Assembly: GCA_963708425.1 (NCBI GenBank)
Contig: OY970206.1
Span: 3,224,001-3,288,000 of the forward strand
Length of the DNA: 64,000 bases
Direction: 5' to 3'
Source of the DNA: JACMNW01 sp963708425
GTDB taxonomy: Bacteria > Pseudomonadota > Alphaproteobacteria > Rhodobacterales > Rhodobacteraceae
Every line of letters begins with the position of its first letter. Positions within the stretch are counted from its first letter, which is position 1. A program made the translations under genes and the position numbers. Of this stretch, positions 1-7,367 are shown in pieces. Under the pieces are notes generated by a model. That model was not told the DNA's origin. It made no database searches and saw only the letters and a list, made by a program, of their open reading frames with translations.

Positions 1-1
1 G

Positions 2-613
2 GGCCGGATTGGCGAGGTGATTACCCGCACATGGCAGACCGCCCACAAGATGCGCCAGCAGCGCGGGCGGTTGGCGGAGGAGATAGGCGATAATGACAAT
101 GCCCGCGTCAAACGCTACATCGCGAAATATACGATAAATCCAGCTGTGGCACATGGCATGTCGGGACAGATTGGCAGCATCGAGGTGGGTAAACGTGCCG
201 ATCTAGTGCTGTGGTCACCGGCGTTCTTTGGTGCCAAGCCGGAAATGGTTTTGCTGGGCGGCATGATTGTGGTGGCGCAGATGGGTGATCCGAATGCATC
301 CATCCCGACGCCGCAGCCGGTTTATACGCGATTGATGTTTGGTGCCTATGGTGGCGCGCTTGCGGCAAGTTCGGTGACGTTTCTAAGCCAAGCCGCGATG
401 GATGACGGCGTGCCCGACAAGTTGCGCTTGTCGAAAACCACGGCGGCGGTGCAGGGGACGCGCAGTATTGGCAAGGCCGATATGCGGCTGAACGATGCGA
501 TGCCGATGATCGAGGTTGACCCCGAAACCTATGAGGTGCGAGCCAATGGCGAATTATTGACGTGCGAGCCTGCGACTGAGTTGCCGCTGGCGCAGCGCTA
601 TTTCTTGTACTGA
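2..613 (+). CDS. ureC: Urease subunit alpha, C-terminal part (5' truncated by window edge)
   Basis: The catalytic subunit of the nickel urease, which hydrolyses urea to ammonia and carbamate in the cytoplasm. Only about the last 203 residues are present; the frame is open to the left edge (GRIGEVITRTWQTA), so the gene starts outside. The segment RYIAKYTINPAVAHGMSG followed by GSIEVGKRADLVLW is the characteristic end of the amidohydrolase domain, and the protein ends in the usual aromatic-rich PLAQRYFLY. The nickel-binding and carbamylated-lysine region lies upstream of the window. It is followed directly by ureE, ureF and ureG, consistent with a ureDABCEFG-type operon whose first genes are off-window. 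Confidence 0.97.
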   Translation, partial: GRIGEVITRTWQTAHKMRQQRGRLAEEIGDNDNARVKRYIAKYTINPAVAHGMSGQIGSIEVGKRADLVLWSPAFFGAKPEMVLLGGMIVVAQMGDPNASIPTPQPVYTRLMFGAYGGALAASSVTFLSQAAMDDGVPDKLRLSKTTAAVQGTRSIGKADMRLNDAMPMIEVDPETYEVRANGELLTCEPATELPLAQRYFLY

Positions 614-622
614 GGGCGCGTG

Positions 623-1123
623 ATGGTCGATCTTCCCGCTGCTCATAAGTTGCGCCGATCAGGCACTTGGGCCGATGCCTTTGACCAAGTGGTACTGAGC
701 TATGACGCGCGGTTTTTGCGTCGTAAGCGGTTGGTCACGGTAAGCAGTGCCGGGTTTCTGGTCAGCTTGGACGAAACCATCTCTGTCGCACAAGGCGATG
801 CATTCGAACTGGATGATGGTCGGTTGATTGCGGTGGTCGCTGCAGAGGAGCCGGTGCTGGTGGTGACCGGCGATTTGCCGCTTTTGGCATGGCATATCGG
901 CAATCGCCATACGCCGTGCCAGATAGAGGCGGGCAGGCTGTTGATCCGGCAAGACCACGTGTTGGAGGCGATGTTGCTGCATATGGGGGCCAATGTTGGC
1001 CATCGGATGGAGCCGTTTACGCCCGAAGGTGGGGCTTATGGCCATGGCCGCACTATGGGGCATAGCCACGGGGACTATGATCATGCGGCATTCCCGGTTC
1101 TGGGCCATGCCGCAAAGCGTTGA
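623..1123 (+). CDS. ureE: Urease accessory protein UreE (nickel metallochaperone)
   Basis: UreE delivers nickel to the urease apoprotein with UreG. The 166-residue protein has the expected size, the family-like beta-rich N-terminal half (DAFDQVVLSYDARFLRRKRL), a conserved LAWHIGNRHTPCQ stretch and a histidine-rich tail (HGRTMGHSHGDYDH) typical of the nickel-binding C-terminus. A GTG three bases upstream of ATG 623 is in frame, but the TGAGGG Shine-Dalgarno-like element at 611-616 is better spaced for ATG 623. The gene lies 9 bases after ureC and its 3' end overlaps the chosen ureF start by 17 bases. Confidence 0.95.
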   Translation: MVDLPAAHKLRRSGTWADAFDQVVLSYDARFLRRKRLVTVSSAGFLVSLDETISVAQGDAFELDDGRLIAVVAAEEPVLVVTGDLPLLAWHIGNRHTPCQIEAGRLLIRQDHVLEAMLLHMGANVGHRMEPFTPEGGAYGHGRTMGHSHGDYDHAAFPVLGHAAKR

Positions 1124-1766
1124 TCCTGTGACCCAATTAGGGTTGTTGCGGCTGGTGCAATGGCTGTCGCCTGCGTTTCCAACCGGGGCGTTTGCCTATT
1201 CGCACGGGTTGGAGTTTGAAGTTTCGCTGGGGCGGGTGACATCAGCGGCTGATCTGGCAGATTGGCTGCGGGATGTGCTTGGCTTTGGGGCGGGTTGGCA
1301 GGATGCGGTTCTGCTGTCGCAAGCGTTGGAGCGGGATGCCGATTTGTCGGAGCTTGCGGGCTTGGCCCAAGCGCTGGCACCGTCGGCAGAGCGGCTGCTT
1401 GAAACGATGGAGCAGGGCACGGCATTTGCGCGGGCGACATCGGCGCTGACCGGGCTTGATCTGCCAGCCTGTGCGTTGTCGGTGGCGGTTGGGCAGGCGG
1501 CGCGGACGCTGTCTTTGCCGAAGACGCAGGTGATTGCGCTTTATCTGCATGGGTTTGCTGCCAATCTGGTGTCGGCGGCGGTACGCTTTGTGCCGTTGGG
1601 GCAGACCGAGGGGCAGGGTGTTCTGGCGGGTTTACATCCGCTGATCCAGAGCCTTGCTGCGAAGGCGGCGACGTCTACGGTTGATGACCTTGGAAGTGCT
1701 GCTTTGCGGGCCGATCTTGCGTCTATGCGTCACGAAACAATGTCGGTCAGGATATTTAGAACATGA
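1107..1766 (+). CDS. ureF: Urease accessory protein UreF
   Basis: UreF acts with UreD/H and UreG in the chaperone complex that loads nickel into urease. The translated product begins MPQSVDPVTQLGLLRLVQWL and contains the family hallmark LSPAFPTGAFAYSHGLE near the N-terminus, then an all-helical body (219 residues). The frame is open further upstream to 993, but that extension lies inside ureE and has no UreF similarity; a GTG at 1128 is an alternative start. The ureF stop overlaps the ureG start (ATGA at 1763-1766), indicating translational coupling. Confidence 0.94.
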   Translation: MPQSVDPVTQLGLLRLVQWLSPAFPTGAFAYSHGLEFEVSLGRVTSAADLADWLRDVLGFGAGWQDAVLLSQALERDADLSELAGLAQALAPSAERLLETMEQGTAFARATSALTGLDLPACALSVAVGQAARTLSLPKTQVIALYLHGFAANLVSAAVRFVPLGQTEGQGVLAGLHPLIQSLAAKAATSTVDDLGSAALRADLASMRHETMSVRIFRT

Positions 1767-2389
1767 CCCAGTCATCAGGCCCGCTGCGCGTTGGGATCGG
1801 CGGCCCAGTAGGGGCAGGCAAAACCACGCTGACGGAAAAGCTGTGTGCGGCGCTAGCAAGCCGGTGTTCGATGGCGGTGATCACCAACGATATCTACACG
1901 CGCGAGGATGCCGACTATCTGATGCGGGCGCAGGTGTTGAGTGTCGACCGGATCAGGGGGGTGGAAACCGGGGGGTGCCCGCATACAGCGATCCGGGAAG
2001 ATGCGTCGATCAATCTGGCGGCGGTGGCGGATTTGCGCAAAGAGTTTCCCGATCTGGACCTGATCTTGATCGAAAGTGGCGGCGATAATCTGGCGGCGAC
2101 GTTCAGCCCGGAACTGGCTGATCTGACGATTTATCTGATCGACACGGCAGCGGGGCAGGATATTCCGCGCAAAAGGGGGCCAGGGGTGGCGCGGTCTGAT
2201 TTGCTGGTGGTGAACAAGACTGATCTGGCACCGTATGTGGGTGTCGATCTGGCGCAGCATGAGGCTGATACAAAGGTGGCCCGCGGGGGGCGGCCTTATG
2301 TGATGGCTCGGCTTCGGCAGGGGGAGGGGGTGGACGAGGTAGTCGCTTTTTTGGTGCGAGAGGGGGGGCTGGTTCTTGGGCGGAGGTAA
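1763..2389 (+). CDS. ureG: Urease accessory GTPase UreG
   Basis: A SIMIBI-class GTPase that drives nickel insertion into urease. The 208-residue protein shows the P-loop GGPVGAGKTTL at about residues 12-22, the nickel-site CPH motif in ETGGCPHTAIRED, LILIESGGDNL (switch/Walker B region) and the guanine-specificity motif VVNKTDLA. Family length is about 205, so the gene is complete. It is the last gene of the urease operon; its stop codon sits inside a perfect 14-bp palindrome (2387-2400). Confidence 0.97.
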   Translation: MTQSSGPLRVGIGGPVGAGKTTLTEKLCAALASRCSMAVITNDIYTREDADYLMRAQVLSVDRIRGVETGGCPHTAIREDASINLAAVADLRKEFPDLDLILIESGGDNLAATFSPELADLTIYLIDTAAGQDIPRKRGPGVARSDLLVVNKTDLAPYVGVDLAQHEADTKVARGGRPYVMARLRQGEGVDEVVAFLVREGGLVLGRR

Positions 2390-2400
2390 CACGCGTGTTA
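2387..2400. other. Perfect 14-bp palindrome overlapping the ureG stop codon
   Basis: TAACACGCGTGTTA reads identically on both strands and contains the ureG TAA. It could be a regulator-binding site or a short hairpin. No T-run follows, so it is not a classical terminator. The 183-base gap to the 3' end of hemA contains nothing else that can be named with confidence. Confidence 0.5.
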
Positions 2401-2572
2401 CGATGAGTTACCTATTTAAATACAAAGGGTTGGCAATTTTCATTAACCGATTTTTAAGGCTTTCAGTGCAGTAACACAGACTAGTGTCCCTACCAGCTCT
2501 CGGTTGATCGGTGATCGAAACATCCTGCTGCCCCGGCCGCCCACGCGGTGACGAACGGGGCCGCTTTCCGCT

Positions 2573-3790
2573 TCACGCTACCGCGATGTTCCGCGCCAAG
2601 GCACAGCGCTGCCATAGCGAGCCAAGAGCTGCGACCAGCGCATCAATATCGGCGTCGCTGTGCAGGGGGCCGGGGGTGATGCGCAAACGCTCGGTGCCTT
2701 TGGGCACGGTTGGGTAGTTGATCGGCTGCACGTAGATGCCCCAGTCTTGCATCAAGATATCGCTGATCTGGCGGCATTTCACCGGATCGCCAATCATCAC
2801 CGGGATGATGTGGCTTTCGTTCTTCATGTGCGGAATGCCGATTTCATCGAGCTTTGCGCGCAGGCGTGCGACGCGGTCACGCTGTGCCAGACGTTCAATA
2901 TCGGATGTTTTCAAGTGCCGGATTGAGGCCGCTGCTGCTGCGGCAACTGCTGGCGGCAGGGCGGTGGTGAAGATGAAACCGGACGCAAAGCTGCGGATGA
3001 AATCGCATAGGGTGGCGGACCCGGTGATATAGCCGCCAACCACCCCGTAGGCTTTGCCAAGGGTGCCTTCGATCAGATCAATCCGGTGCGCCAGACCTTC
3101 GCGTTCGGACACACCGCCGCCGCGTGGGCCGTACATACCGACAGCGTGAACTTCGTCGATGTAGGACATCGCGCCGTGTGCTTCGCAAACCTCGACGATT
3201 TCGCGGATCGGTGCCACGTCGCCATCCATCGAATAGACGGATTCGAAGGCGACGATTTTGGGCCGGTCACCTACGGCATGCAGTTTCCGATCCAGATCGC
3301 GCCAATCGTTGTGCTTCCACAGCACTTTGTCGGCACGGGAATGGCGGATGCCTTCGATCATCGAGGCGTGGTTGCCAGCGTCGGACAGGATCACCGCGTT
3401 TGGGATGCGTGACCCCAGCGTGCTAAGTGCGGCCCAGTTCGACACATAGCCCGAGGTAAACAGCAGCGCCCCTTCTTTGCCGTGCAGATCGGCAAGCTCG
3501 GCTTCCAGAAGCAGGTGATGGTGCGTGTTGCCGGAAATGTTGCGCGTGCCCCCAGCGCCCGTACCGCAGGCTTGAATTGTCTCGATCATCGCGGCGACCA
3601 CATCGGGGTGCTGGCCCATGCCGAGGTAGTCGTTTGAGCACCATACGGTGACGTCCGATTTTGATCCGCCAGAGTGGCTTGCTGCCTTGGGAAACGATCC
3701 ACGGACCCGTTCGAGATCGGCAAAAACACGGTAGTTTCCGTCTGATTTCAACGCGTCGAGTTGGGCTTGGAACAGTTGGTCAAAGTCCAT
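2573..3790 (-). CDS. hemA: 5-aminolevulinate synthase
   Basis: A PLP enzyme condensing glycine with succinyl-CoA to 5-aminolevulinate, the first committed step of tetrapyrrole synthesis (C4 pathway of alphaproteobacteria). The 405-residue protein matches the family length. Visible features are CSNDYLGMG (51-59), the glycine-rich GTGAGGTRNISG (76-87), the PLP-ring aspartate in YIDEVHAVG (D212) and the Schiff-base lysine in GTLGKAYGV (K246). It is the last gene of the minus-strand puh operon: its start overlaps the puhE 3' end by 11 bases. This placement feeds pigment synthesis directly from the photosynthesis operon. A second hemA/hemT elsewhere in the genome cannot be excluded. Confidence 0.97.
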   Translation of the reverse strand: MDFDQLFQAQLDALKSDGNYRVFADLERVRGSFPKAASHSGGSKSDVTVWCSNDYLGMGQHPDVVAAMIETIQACGTGAGGTRNISGNTHHHLLLEAELADLHGKEGALLFTSGYVSNWAALSTLGSRIPNAVILSDAGNHASMIEGIRHSRADKVLWKHNDWRDLDRKLHAVGDRPKIVAFESVYSMDGDVAPIREIVEVCEAHGAMSYIDEVHAVGMYGPRGGGVSEREGLAHRIDLIEGTLGKAYGVVGGYITGSATLCDFIRSFASGFIFTTALPPAVAAAAAASIRHLKTSDIERLAQRDRVARLRAKLDEIGIPHMKNESHIIPVMIGDPVKCRQISDILMQDWGIYVQPINYPTVPKGTERLRITPGPLHSDADIDALVAALGSLWQRCALARNIAVA

Positions 3791-4607
3791 GGCTGTTTTC
3801 TTTCAATCGGTCCAGCAAGGGAGCGGTGGTGAGTTTCGATTTCTGCGCAGGCATCATCCAGCGCCAAAGTTTTTGGTCAGGCAATGGAAGCACCATAAAC
3901 CAATGCTCAAGAAGTGCCAACAAGGTCAAGGCGGCAAGCAGAACAAAGCCGATTTGTCGCGGCTCTGAAGTTGCCGATATGGCCCGCTCCATCCAGCAAC
4001 CTGCAGCAAACGTCAGTGCTGTCACGGCAATTGGAAAAAAGACGTTCATTTTGGCATAGCGAAAATGGCTGGGCAAATGCGCCAAGGGGCGAGGCAGGAA
4101 TTCGACATTGATGCGTGGGACGCCGAGGAACAGGTTCAGTTTGGCGGATATCCGCGCAAAAAACAGCACGGCGAATGTCCACATCGCGACTTGGTTTGGC
4201 ATGTCGGCGGAGGCGACTGCGATCAGGACGAGAGTAATGATCAGCAATGCTTCGTGGTAGGCGATGGTGCTGACCGCGCGCAGTAGCCTGTCGGCAAAAC
4301 CCGCTTCGGGCGGGCAAGGGCGCAGGTTTGGTCCGGTGATGATGCCCGACAGGAAGGCAAGCTCTACCCAGCCCCAGATAGCGAGGGCGGATAAGAAGGC
4401 ATAGTAGACGCCGTTCACCGAAAGGTTGGTCAGCGATAGGTGCAGCCCGACGATGCCAGCTAACAGCATTGGCAGGCCAAAGATCACCGACCAGAAATGC
4501 GAGGCGTTGCCCGCGTTATCGGCATAGCGGACGCGCCACAGCAGGATGCCGGTGGAAAACCACCACAGGAACAGGGCCGCCAAAGCTGCGATCCATGAAT
4601 TAGTCAT
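3780..4607 (-). CDS. puhE: Photosynthetic complex assembly protein PuhE (DUF3623)
   Basis: An integral membrane protein of about 275 residues with seven or so hydrophobic segments (ALAALFLWWFSTGILLW, VIFGLPMLLAGIVGL and others). It is recognised by the family motifs STIAYHEALL and ARISAKLNLFLGVPR. PuhE is known in Rhodobacter as a modulator of reaction-centre/LH1 assembly and bacteriochlorophyll production. A GTG nine bases further upstream (4614-4616) gives an alternative start, but ATG 4607 matches the family start MTNSWIAAL better. It lies between acsF and hemA, its normal position. The start region overlaps one of a series of hairpin-forming repeats. Confidence 0.93.
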   Translation of the reverse strand: MTNSWIAALAALFLWWFSTGILLWRVRYADNAGNASHFWSVIFGLPMLLAGIVGLHLSLTNLSVNGVYYAFLSALAIWGWVELAFLSGIITGPNLRPCPPEAGFADRLLRAVSTIAYHEALLIITLVLIAVASADMPNQVAMWTFAVLFFARISAKLNLFLGVPRINVEFLPRPLAHLPSHFRYAKMNVFFPIAVTALTFAAGCWMERAISATSEPRQIGFVLLAALTLLALLEHWFMVLPLPDQKLWRWMMPAQKSKLTTAPLLDRLKENSHGL

Positions 4608-4609
4608 GC

Positions 4610-4725
4610 GCGGCACCCCGCAAACGCAAGGTGCCGCCAGTCTTTACAGAATGAACATGCGTGGCACCCTGCAAAAGCAGGGCACCACGCAGGGCGATGG
4701 GACGCGCCCATCCCCTCGCCCCAAC
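4610..4725. repeat. Cluster of three REP-like hairpin elements between acsF and puhE
   Basis: Three successive inverted repeats lie side by side. GCGGCACC (4610-4617) pairs with GGTGCCGC (4630-4637). GCGTGGcaCCCTGC (4659-4672) pairs with GCAGGGcaCCACGC (4677-4690) around an AAAA loop. GATGGG (4696-4701) pairs with CCCATC (4707-4712), with outer GGGCGA/TCGCCC arms. The first two units are imperfect direct copies of each other (CATGCGyGGCACCCyGCAAA). This looks like a dispersed palindromic element, or an mRNA-processing structure, inside the operon. The first hairpin abuts the puhE ribosome-binding region. Confidence 0.6.
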
Positions 4726-4757
4726 CTCTGCCATGGCAGCGGTATGGGGAAACCCGG

Positions 4758-5852
4758 TCAATACGTCGGCTCCAGCCGGACTGAGGCCGGGAGGTCGTGA
4801 CGGATGACCGGGATCGTGTAGAGCGAAACAAATGCCCATGCCGCCGAAGCGCCAGCTGCCCAGCCTGTGAGCTTGCCAGCAATACCGCCGCGCTTCTTGG
4901 CGCTATCTATCGCGATAAATGCCTTGTTCATCCGATCGAGGCTGGGGCGCCAGCGTTTGTGATCAATATCCAACTCGATCGGGAAGATCTGCAACGAGAT
5001 GGCGCTGGTTTTGCGGAACACCTCTTGATCGTACCAATCAATATCAACGCCCAACGCCTTGTGAAATTCGGGCCGGGCATGATCGCGCACCCACATCGTC
5101 ATGTAGACGGCAGTCAGGAAGAATTTGATATAGAGTTTGTTCACAAAGCTGGTGGTCAGTTTGGGATCGGTTTTCATCAGCAGGGCGAAGGCTTCGCCGT
5201 GGCTGAATTCATCATTGCACCATTCGCGGAACCATTTGAAAATCGGGTGGAACCGGTGTTCGGGATTGGCTTCCAGGTGGCGGAAGATGGTGATGTAGCG
5301 GGCATAACCGATCTTTTCCGACAGATAGGTAGCGTAGTAGATGAATTTCGGGCGGAAGTAGGTGTACTTCTTGGCTTTGGTCAAAAAGCCGAGGTTCACC
5401 GCGACGCCTGCTTCGCGCAGGGCATCGTTGATGAAACCGGCATGGCGGGCTTCGTCGCGCGACATGTAGCTGAACAGCTCGCAGATATCAGGGTTTGATC
5501 CGCGGCGTTTCATTTCCTTGTAGAGCACACAGCCGGAGAATTCTGCGGTGCAGGACGAGACTAGAAAATCGATGAACTCGCGCTTCAGCTTTGGGTCCAT
5601 CCCGGCCCAATCGGCGTCCCATTCATCATTCTTCTTAAAATGGGTCTTGTTTGGGTCTGATTTCATCTGGGCGATCAGCTTGTCCCATTCAGGACGCACT
5701 GGGGTTACGTCGATCCTGTCCATTTCGTCAAAATCGGTGGTGTAAAAACGCGGGTTCAGGAGGGTGGTTTCCGTCGCCATCGCGGTGGTGTCCGTCACCG
5801 GCGTTGAGGTGTCGATGTCATCCGGAAACAGGTCTTTTGGATTGGCGTTCAT
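4758..5852 (-). CDS. acsF: Aerobic Mg-protoporphyrin IX monomethyl ester oxidative cyclase
   Basis: A diiron enzyme that uses O2 to form the isocyclic E ring of (bacterio)chlorophyll. The 364-residue protein has the ferritin-like ligand motifs: E104 in TAEFSGC, E134xxH137 in SRDEARHAGF, and E215xxH218 in NDEFSHGE. Its start overlaps the stop of the upstream small gene (bciE) in an ATGA at 5849-5852, so the two are likely made together. Alphaproteobacterial AcsF needs the BciE subunit for activity. The 141 bases downstream, before puhE, are filled with hairpin repeats. No anaerobic bchE is present in the window. Confidence 0.97.
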   Translation of the reverse strand: MNANPKDLFPDDIDTSTPVTDTTAMATETTLLNPRFYTTDFDEMDRIDVTPVRPEWDKLIAQMKSDPNKTHFKKNDEWDADWAGMDPKLKREFIDFLVSSCTAEFSGCVLYKEMKRRGSNPDICELFSYMSRDEARHAGFINDALREAGVAVNLGFLTKAKKYTYFRPKFIYYATYLSEKIGYARYITIFRHLEANPEHRFHPIFKWFREWCNDEFSHGEAFALLMKTDPKLTTSFVNKLYIKFFLTAVYMTMWVRDHARPEFHKALGVDIDWYDQEVFRKTSAISLQIFPIELDIDHKRWRPSLDRMNKAFIAIDSAKKRGGIAGKLTGWAAGASAAWAFVSLYTIPVIRHDLPASVRLEPTY

Positions 5853-6145
5853 AGTTTCACCTCGTCAGAGAAGGAAAACTCGCACAGTTCCATAAACCCC
5901 AGGTCACCTGTCAGGCGTGTCCACAAGCGTTCTAGTGCGCTGGCGCGGGTGATGGTGGCGGTGCGGTCTTCAACAATCAGTTCGCCATAGGCGGCAAGGA
6001 CGGGTTTGCCATGCACCAGCACTTCGTCGCCTGGGTAAACCACAGCACCATTGTTGAAACGAACATGCGCATGCAGGCTTTCGAAGCGGTGACTGACCTC
6101 TACAGTGCAGGGCACCTCTTCGGCGGTTTTGGTGAATATTCCCAT
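5849..6145 (-). CDS. bciE: BciE, small accessory subunit of the AcsF cyclase
   Basis: A soluble protein of about 98 residues beginning MGIFTKTAEEVPCTVEVSH, encoded immediately before acsF. An alphaproteobacterial small gene in this position (Rhodobacter sphaeroides BciE) is an essential auxiliary subunit of the O2-dependent cyclase; the call rests on position, size and sequence character. The frame opens at an ATG at 6172 that overlaps the puhC end. ATG 6145 is preferred because GGGAG lies seven bases before it. The stop overlaps the acsF start. No cofactor motif is visible. Confidence 0.78.
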   Translation of the reverse strand: MGIFTKTAEEVPCTVEVSHRFESLHAHVRFNNGAVVYPGDEVLVHGKPVLAAYGELIVEDRTATITRASALERLWTRLTGDLGFMELCEFSFSDEVKL

Positions 6146-6172
6146 GGTTTGGCTCCCTATTCTTATGGTCAT

Positions 6173-6646
6173 TTAGTGCGACAGCAGCCGTTCGAATGCG
6201 GCCTTATTGTCAGCACCGAAGGCATAGAGTTCCGCACTCCAGCCAGTATGGTCGTCTTCAATTGTCAGACGACCGTTTTCATATTGAACCAAGCGTACAG
6301 GCAACAAAGGATCGACGCCAAATTTGCGGCGTTCGGTCGCAAGCCCACTTTGAATGACCGTCACGAACCCACCATGCGGCAGGTCAACCAACACGGTTCC
6401 ATCGGCATTCAACACCGTTACTGCCTGGGCGTTGTGGCCTTGCAGGACTATTTGGCGTTCATCGACAATGGCTGAGGATTTTGGCACCCCTACAGGGTCG
6501 CGCCCGGTAAGTGCGGCGAAGGCAACCAGTGCTACGGTTGCCAGCACCAAGGCTACCATCCCTCGCAATAATGGCATCGGGATCATGTCGGGATTATCGC
6601 TGCGTAGCTTTGGTGTGCGGGGCAGGCTGTTTGCGGGATGTGTCAT
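6173..6646 (-). CDS. puhC: Photosynthetic complex assembly protein PuhC
   Basis: A 157-residue protein with one N-terminal membrane anchor (LLRGMVALVLATVALVAFAALTG, about residues 27-49) and a periplasmic domain. It contains the family-like pieces RQIVLQGHNAQAVTVLNADG and GGFVTVIQSGLATERR. In Rhodobacter, PuhC is needed for efficient reaction-centre/LH1 assembly. It starts within the end of puhB (ATGA overlap at 6643-6646) and stops just before the bciE region, so it is part of the puhABC-bciE-acsF-puhE-hemA transcript. Confidence 0.92.
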   Translation of the reverse strand: MTHPANSLPRTPKLRSDNPDMIPMPLLRGMVALVLATVALVAFAALTGRDPVGVPKSSAIVDERQIVLQGHNAQAVTVLNADGTVLVDLPHGGFVTVIQSGLATERRKFGVDPLLPVRLVQYENGRLTIEDDHTGWSAELYAFGADNKAAFERLLSH

Positions 6647-7305
6647 TGTGGTGCCCCCACGTCAGCCGCCAATGCGCCCGTTGGGATCGCTGCCGCGTCT
6701 TTGCGTGCGATGACTGGCACGCTTAGGCGTTGTTCGGCGGCGTCGCGCAAGACCCGCGCCACGCGGGCGGCTTCGGGAATGCAGCGCAATGCGGGTTGGG
6801 CTTTGCCGAAATGCCAGGGCCGGGCATGTGGCCATGCGACTAGGTAAGAAATCCTGGTGGTTCCTAGCGTTTCAAGCGCGATGGTGCCGGTTCCATTCCG
6901 GCGTAGATCAAGCTTGGCCGCACCAATTTGGGCGAACGGCAGATTGAAGGTTACTGACAGTGCTGCACCTATTCGCATGACCACGCGAGCGGATGTGATG
7001 GTGTACATCGTCGCCCGGGCTTGGGCGTAGGCCAATAAAAGCACGACTTGGCAGACCAGCGCTGCTAACGCGAGGTGCGGCAGGGCGACTGCAATAGCCA
7101 TACCCAAGCCGCCCATGTCGTAGCCGATTGAGGCGCGCCACAGCGCCAGCGCGATCATGTAGCCCGCGATCCAGTAAAGCTTGAACGCGTCTACCGCCAA
7201 TGCCCATGTTGACGGGCGGCCCTGCCATCGTATTTCCTCGCCGACGGGTGGGCGTGCGGGCAAGCCGGGCAGCGGCTCGAATGCGAAATCGTCATGGTCC
7301 GTCAT
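6643..7305 (-). CDS. puhB: Photosynthetic complex assembly protein PuhB
   Basis: PuhB is a membrane protein that helps reaction-centre assembly. The 220-residue product begins MTDHDDFAFEPLPGLPARPPVGEEIRWQGRP as in the family (PH-like/bPH domain). It has three hydrophobic segments (LYWIAGYMIALALW, MAIAVALPHLALAALVCQVVLLLAYA and a weaker one), then TMYTITSARVVMRIG. The chosen ATG has a strong AAGGAGGG ribosome-binding site (7311-7318); the frame is open upstream into the puhA end but without support. A strong hairpin with a U-tail separates it from puhA. Confidence 0.93.
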   Translation of the reverse strand: MTDHDDFAFEPLPGLPARPPVGEEIRWQGRPSTWALAVDAFKLYWIAGYMIALALWRASIGYDMGGLGMAIAVALPHLALAALVCQVVLLLAYAQARATMYTITSARVVMRIGAALSVTFNLPFAQIGAAKLDLRRNGTGTIALETLGTTRISYLVAWPHARPWHFGKAQPALRCIPEAARVARVLRDAAEQRLSVPVIARKDAAAIPTGALAADVGAPQ

Positions 7306-7330
7306 GGCAGACCCTCCTTGATATGTGTCC

Positions 7331-7358
7331 AAAAGTGCGGCCCGGGCGCGGGCCGCAC
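7331..7358 (-). terminator. Hairpin plus U4 tail between puhA and puhB
   Basis: On the minus strand GTGCGGCCCG (7358-7349) pairs perfectly with CGGGCCGCAC (7344-7335) around a 4-base loop and is followed by TTTT (7334-7331). A 10-bp GC stem with a short T-run is the layout of a leaky intrinsic terminator or a 3'-end stabiliser. It would allow more puhA (H subunit) than puhB/C message from one transcript. The following puhB has its own strong ribosome-binding site. Confidence 0.7.
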
Positions 7359-7367
7359 CAAGGGGTA

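Noticed and set aside
2504..2518. FNR-like box TTGAT-CGGTG-ATCGA
   Set aside because: The spacer is 5 instead of 4 and the second half mismatches TTGAT-N4-ATCAA. It also lies beyond the 3' end of hemA, not at a promoter.
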